From positions 1,736,001 through 1,800,000 of the forward strand of contig CM030709.1 in NCBI GenBank assembly GCA_017979445.1: a stretch of DNA of 64,000 nt. Reading direction: 5' to 3'. The DNA is from Akebia trifoliata (Eukaryota > Streptophyta > Magnoliopsida > Ranunculales > Lardizabalaceae). Below are positions 63,700-64,000 of the stretch, one piece after another. The position numbers and the translations under genes are program-made. Position 1 is the first letter of the stretch. Each line of letters opens with the position of its first letter. Under the pieces are notes generated by a model. The model saw nothing but the letters and a program-made list of their open reading frames with translations, was not told the origin of the DNA and did no database searches.

Positions 63700-64000
63700 A
63701 AGGGGGAGGTTTCTTTGGTGTGTCAATATGCTCCAGATTTTTTTTTCTTGGAATGTTAGATGCTTAAGTAGCAAGGATAGGAGGCATGTGGTGAAATCCT
63801 TAAATGGATCCAGGAGACTATACATAGCTATTTTCTTATAAATTATGTTGAATGATTTAAATGGTAATGGTTACTGAATAATTGGACATTAAGGATGTGG
63901 GTTGGTGTGATCTTCTGATTATTGGCTTGACCAATGGGGTTGTGATCACGTCGGACTGAAAAGCTTGAAGGTGGTCAATACCCAATTTGGGGCAGTTTCA
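63700..64000 (+). mobile_element. Start of an L1-type LINE remnant in APC1 intron 29
   Basis: A frame near 63739-63830 reads FSWNVRCLSSKDRRHVVKSL, resembling the WNVRGL...KRR start of the plant L1 endonuclease domain. What follows is frameshifted. The element runs to or past the window edge. Confidence 0.45.

Noticed and set aside
1..64000. CRISPR arrays, operons, tRNA or rRNA genes
   Set aside because: This is plant nuclear DNA. No regularly spaced repeats were seen, and no complete tRNA or rRNA was found; the only tRNA-like signal is the SINE candidate at 25.75 kb.
1..64000. A functional cluster or new multi-gene system
   Set aside because: All six genes are conserved single-purpose genes with unrelated roles and typical intron structures. 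Nothing ties them together beyond chance neighbourhood.

Overview
The window is nuclear DNA from a flowering plant, most likely a eudicot; the species cannot be told from the sequence. The evidence is AT-rich DNA, short exons with GT-AG introns, plant-only gene families (a chloroplast chlorophyll synthase, a MAPK-docking PP2C) and introns and spacers full of MITEs and decayed LINEs. I rebuilt six genes exon by exon. Reading phase was checked across every junction and stays open in all six.

Layout. Minus strand: clathrin heavy chain (1-9039; first 23 exons, running off the left edge), mitochondrial succinate/fumarate carrier (13534-16817, 2 exons), clade-B protein phosphatase 2C of the AP2C type (18482-21420, 4 exons), chloroplast chlorophyll synthase (27248-33604, 15 exons). 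Plus strand: ankyrin-AAA (CbxX/CfqX-type) ATPase (37449-41664, 7 exons) and anaphase-promoting complex subunit 1 (43816-63552; 29 exons seen, running off the right edge). ChlG and the AAA gene are divergent across a 3.8 kb spacer. The genes serve unrelated jobs (vesicle coat, mitochondrial transport, MAPK signalling, chlorophyll synthesis, probable chaperone, cell cycle); I see no functional cluster.

Between and inside the genes are terminal-inverted-repeat elements of several families, one of which borders the promoters of both the PP2C and the AAA gene. There are also a TRIM-like LTR remnant, a tRNA-like SINE candidate, four RTE-type LINE remnants, an L1-type remnant at the right edge, and tandem duplications of 102, 120 and 129 bp. 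The 102 bp unit duplicates the first codons of APC1 into its own leader. Two exon-like fragments at 22.9-25.2 kb belong to no gene I can name.

I found no convincing undescribed biological system. The points worth a second look are local: the duplicated APC1 start, transposon-bounded promoters, a tandem NAGNAG acceptor and a 15-base C tract beside splice sites of ChlG, and the unassigned exon-like fragments.
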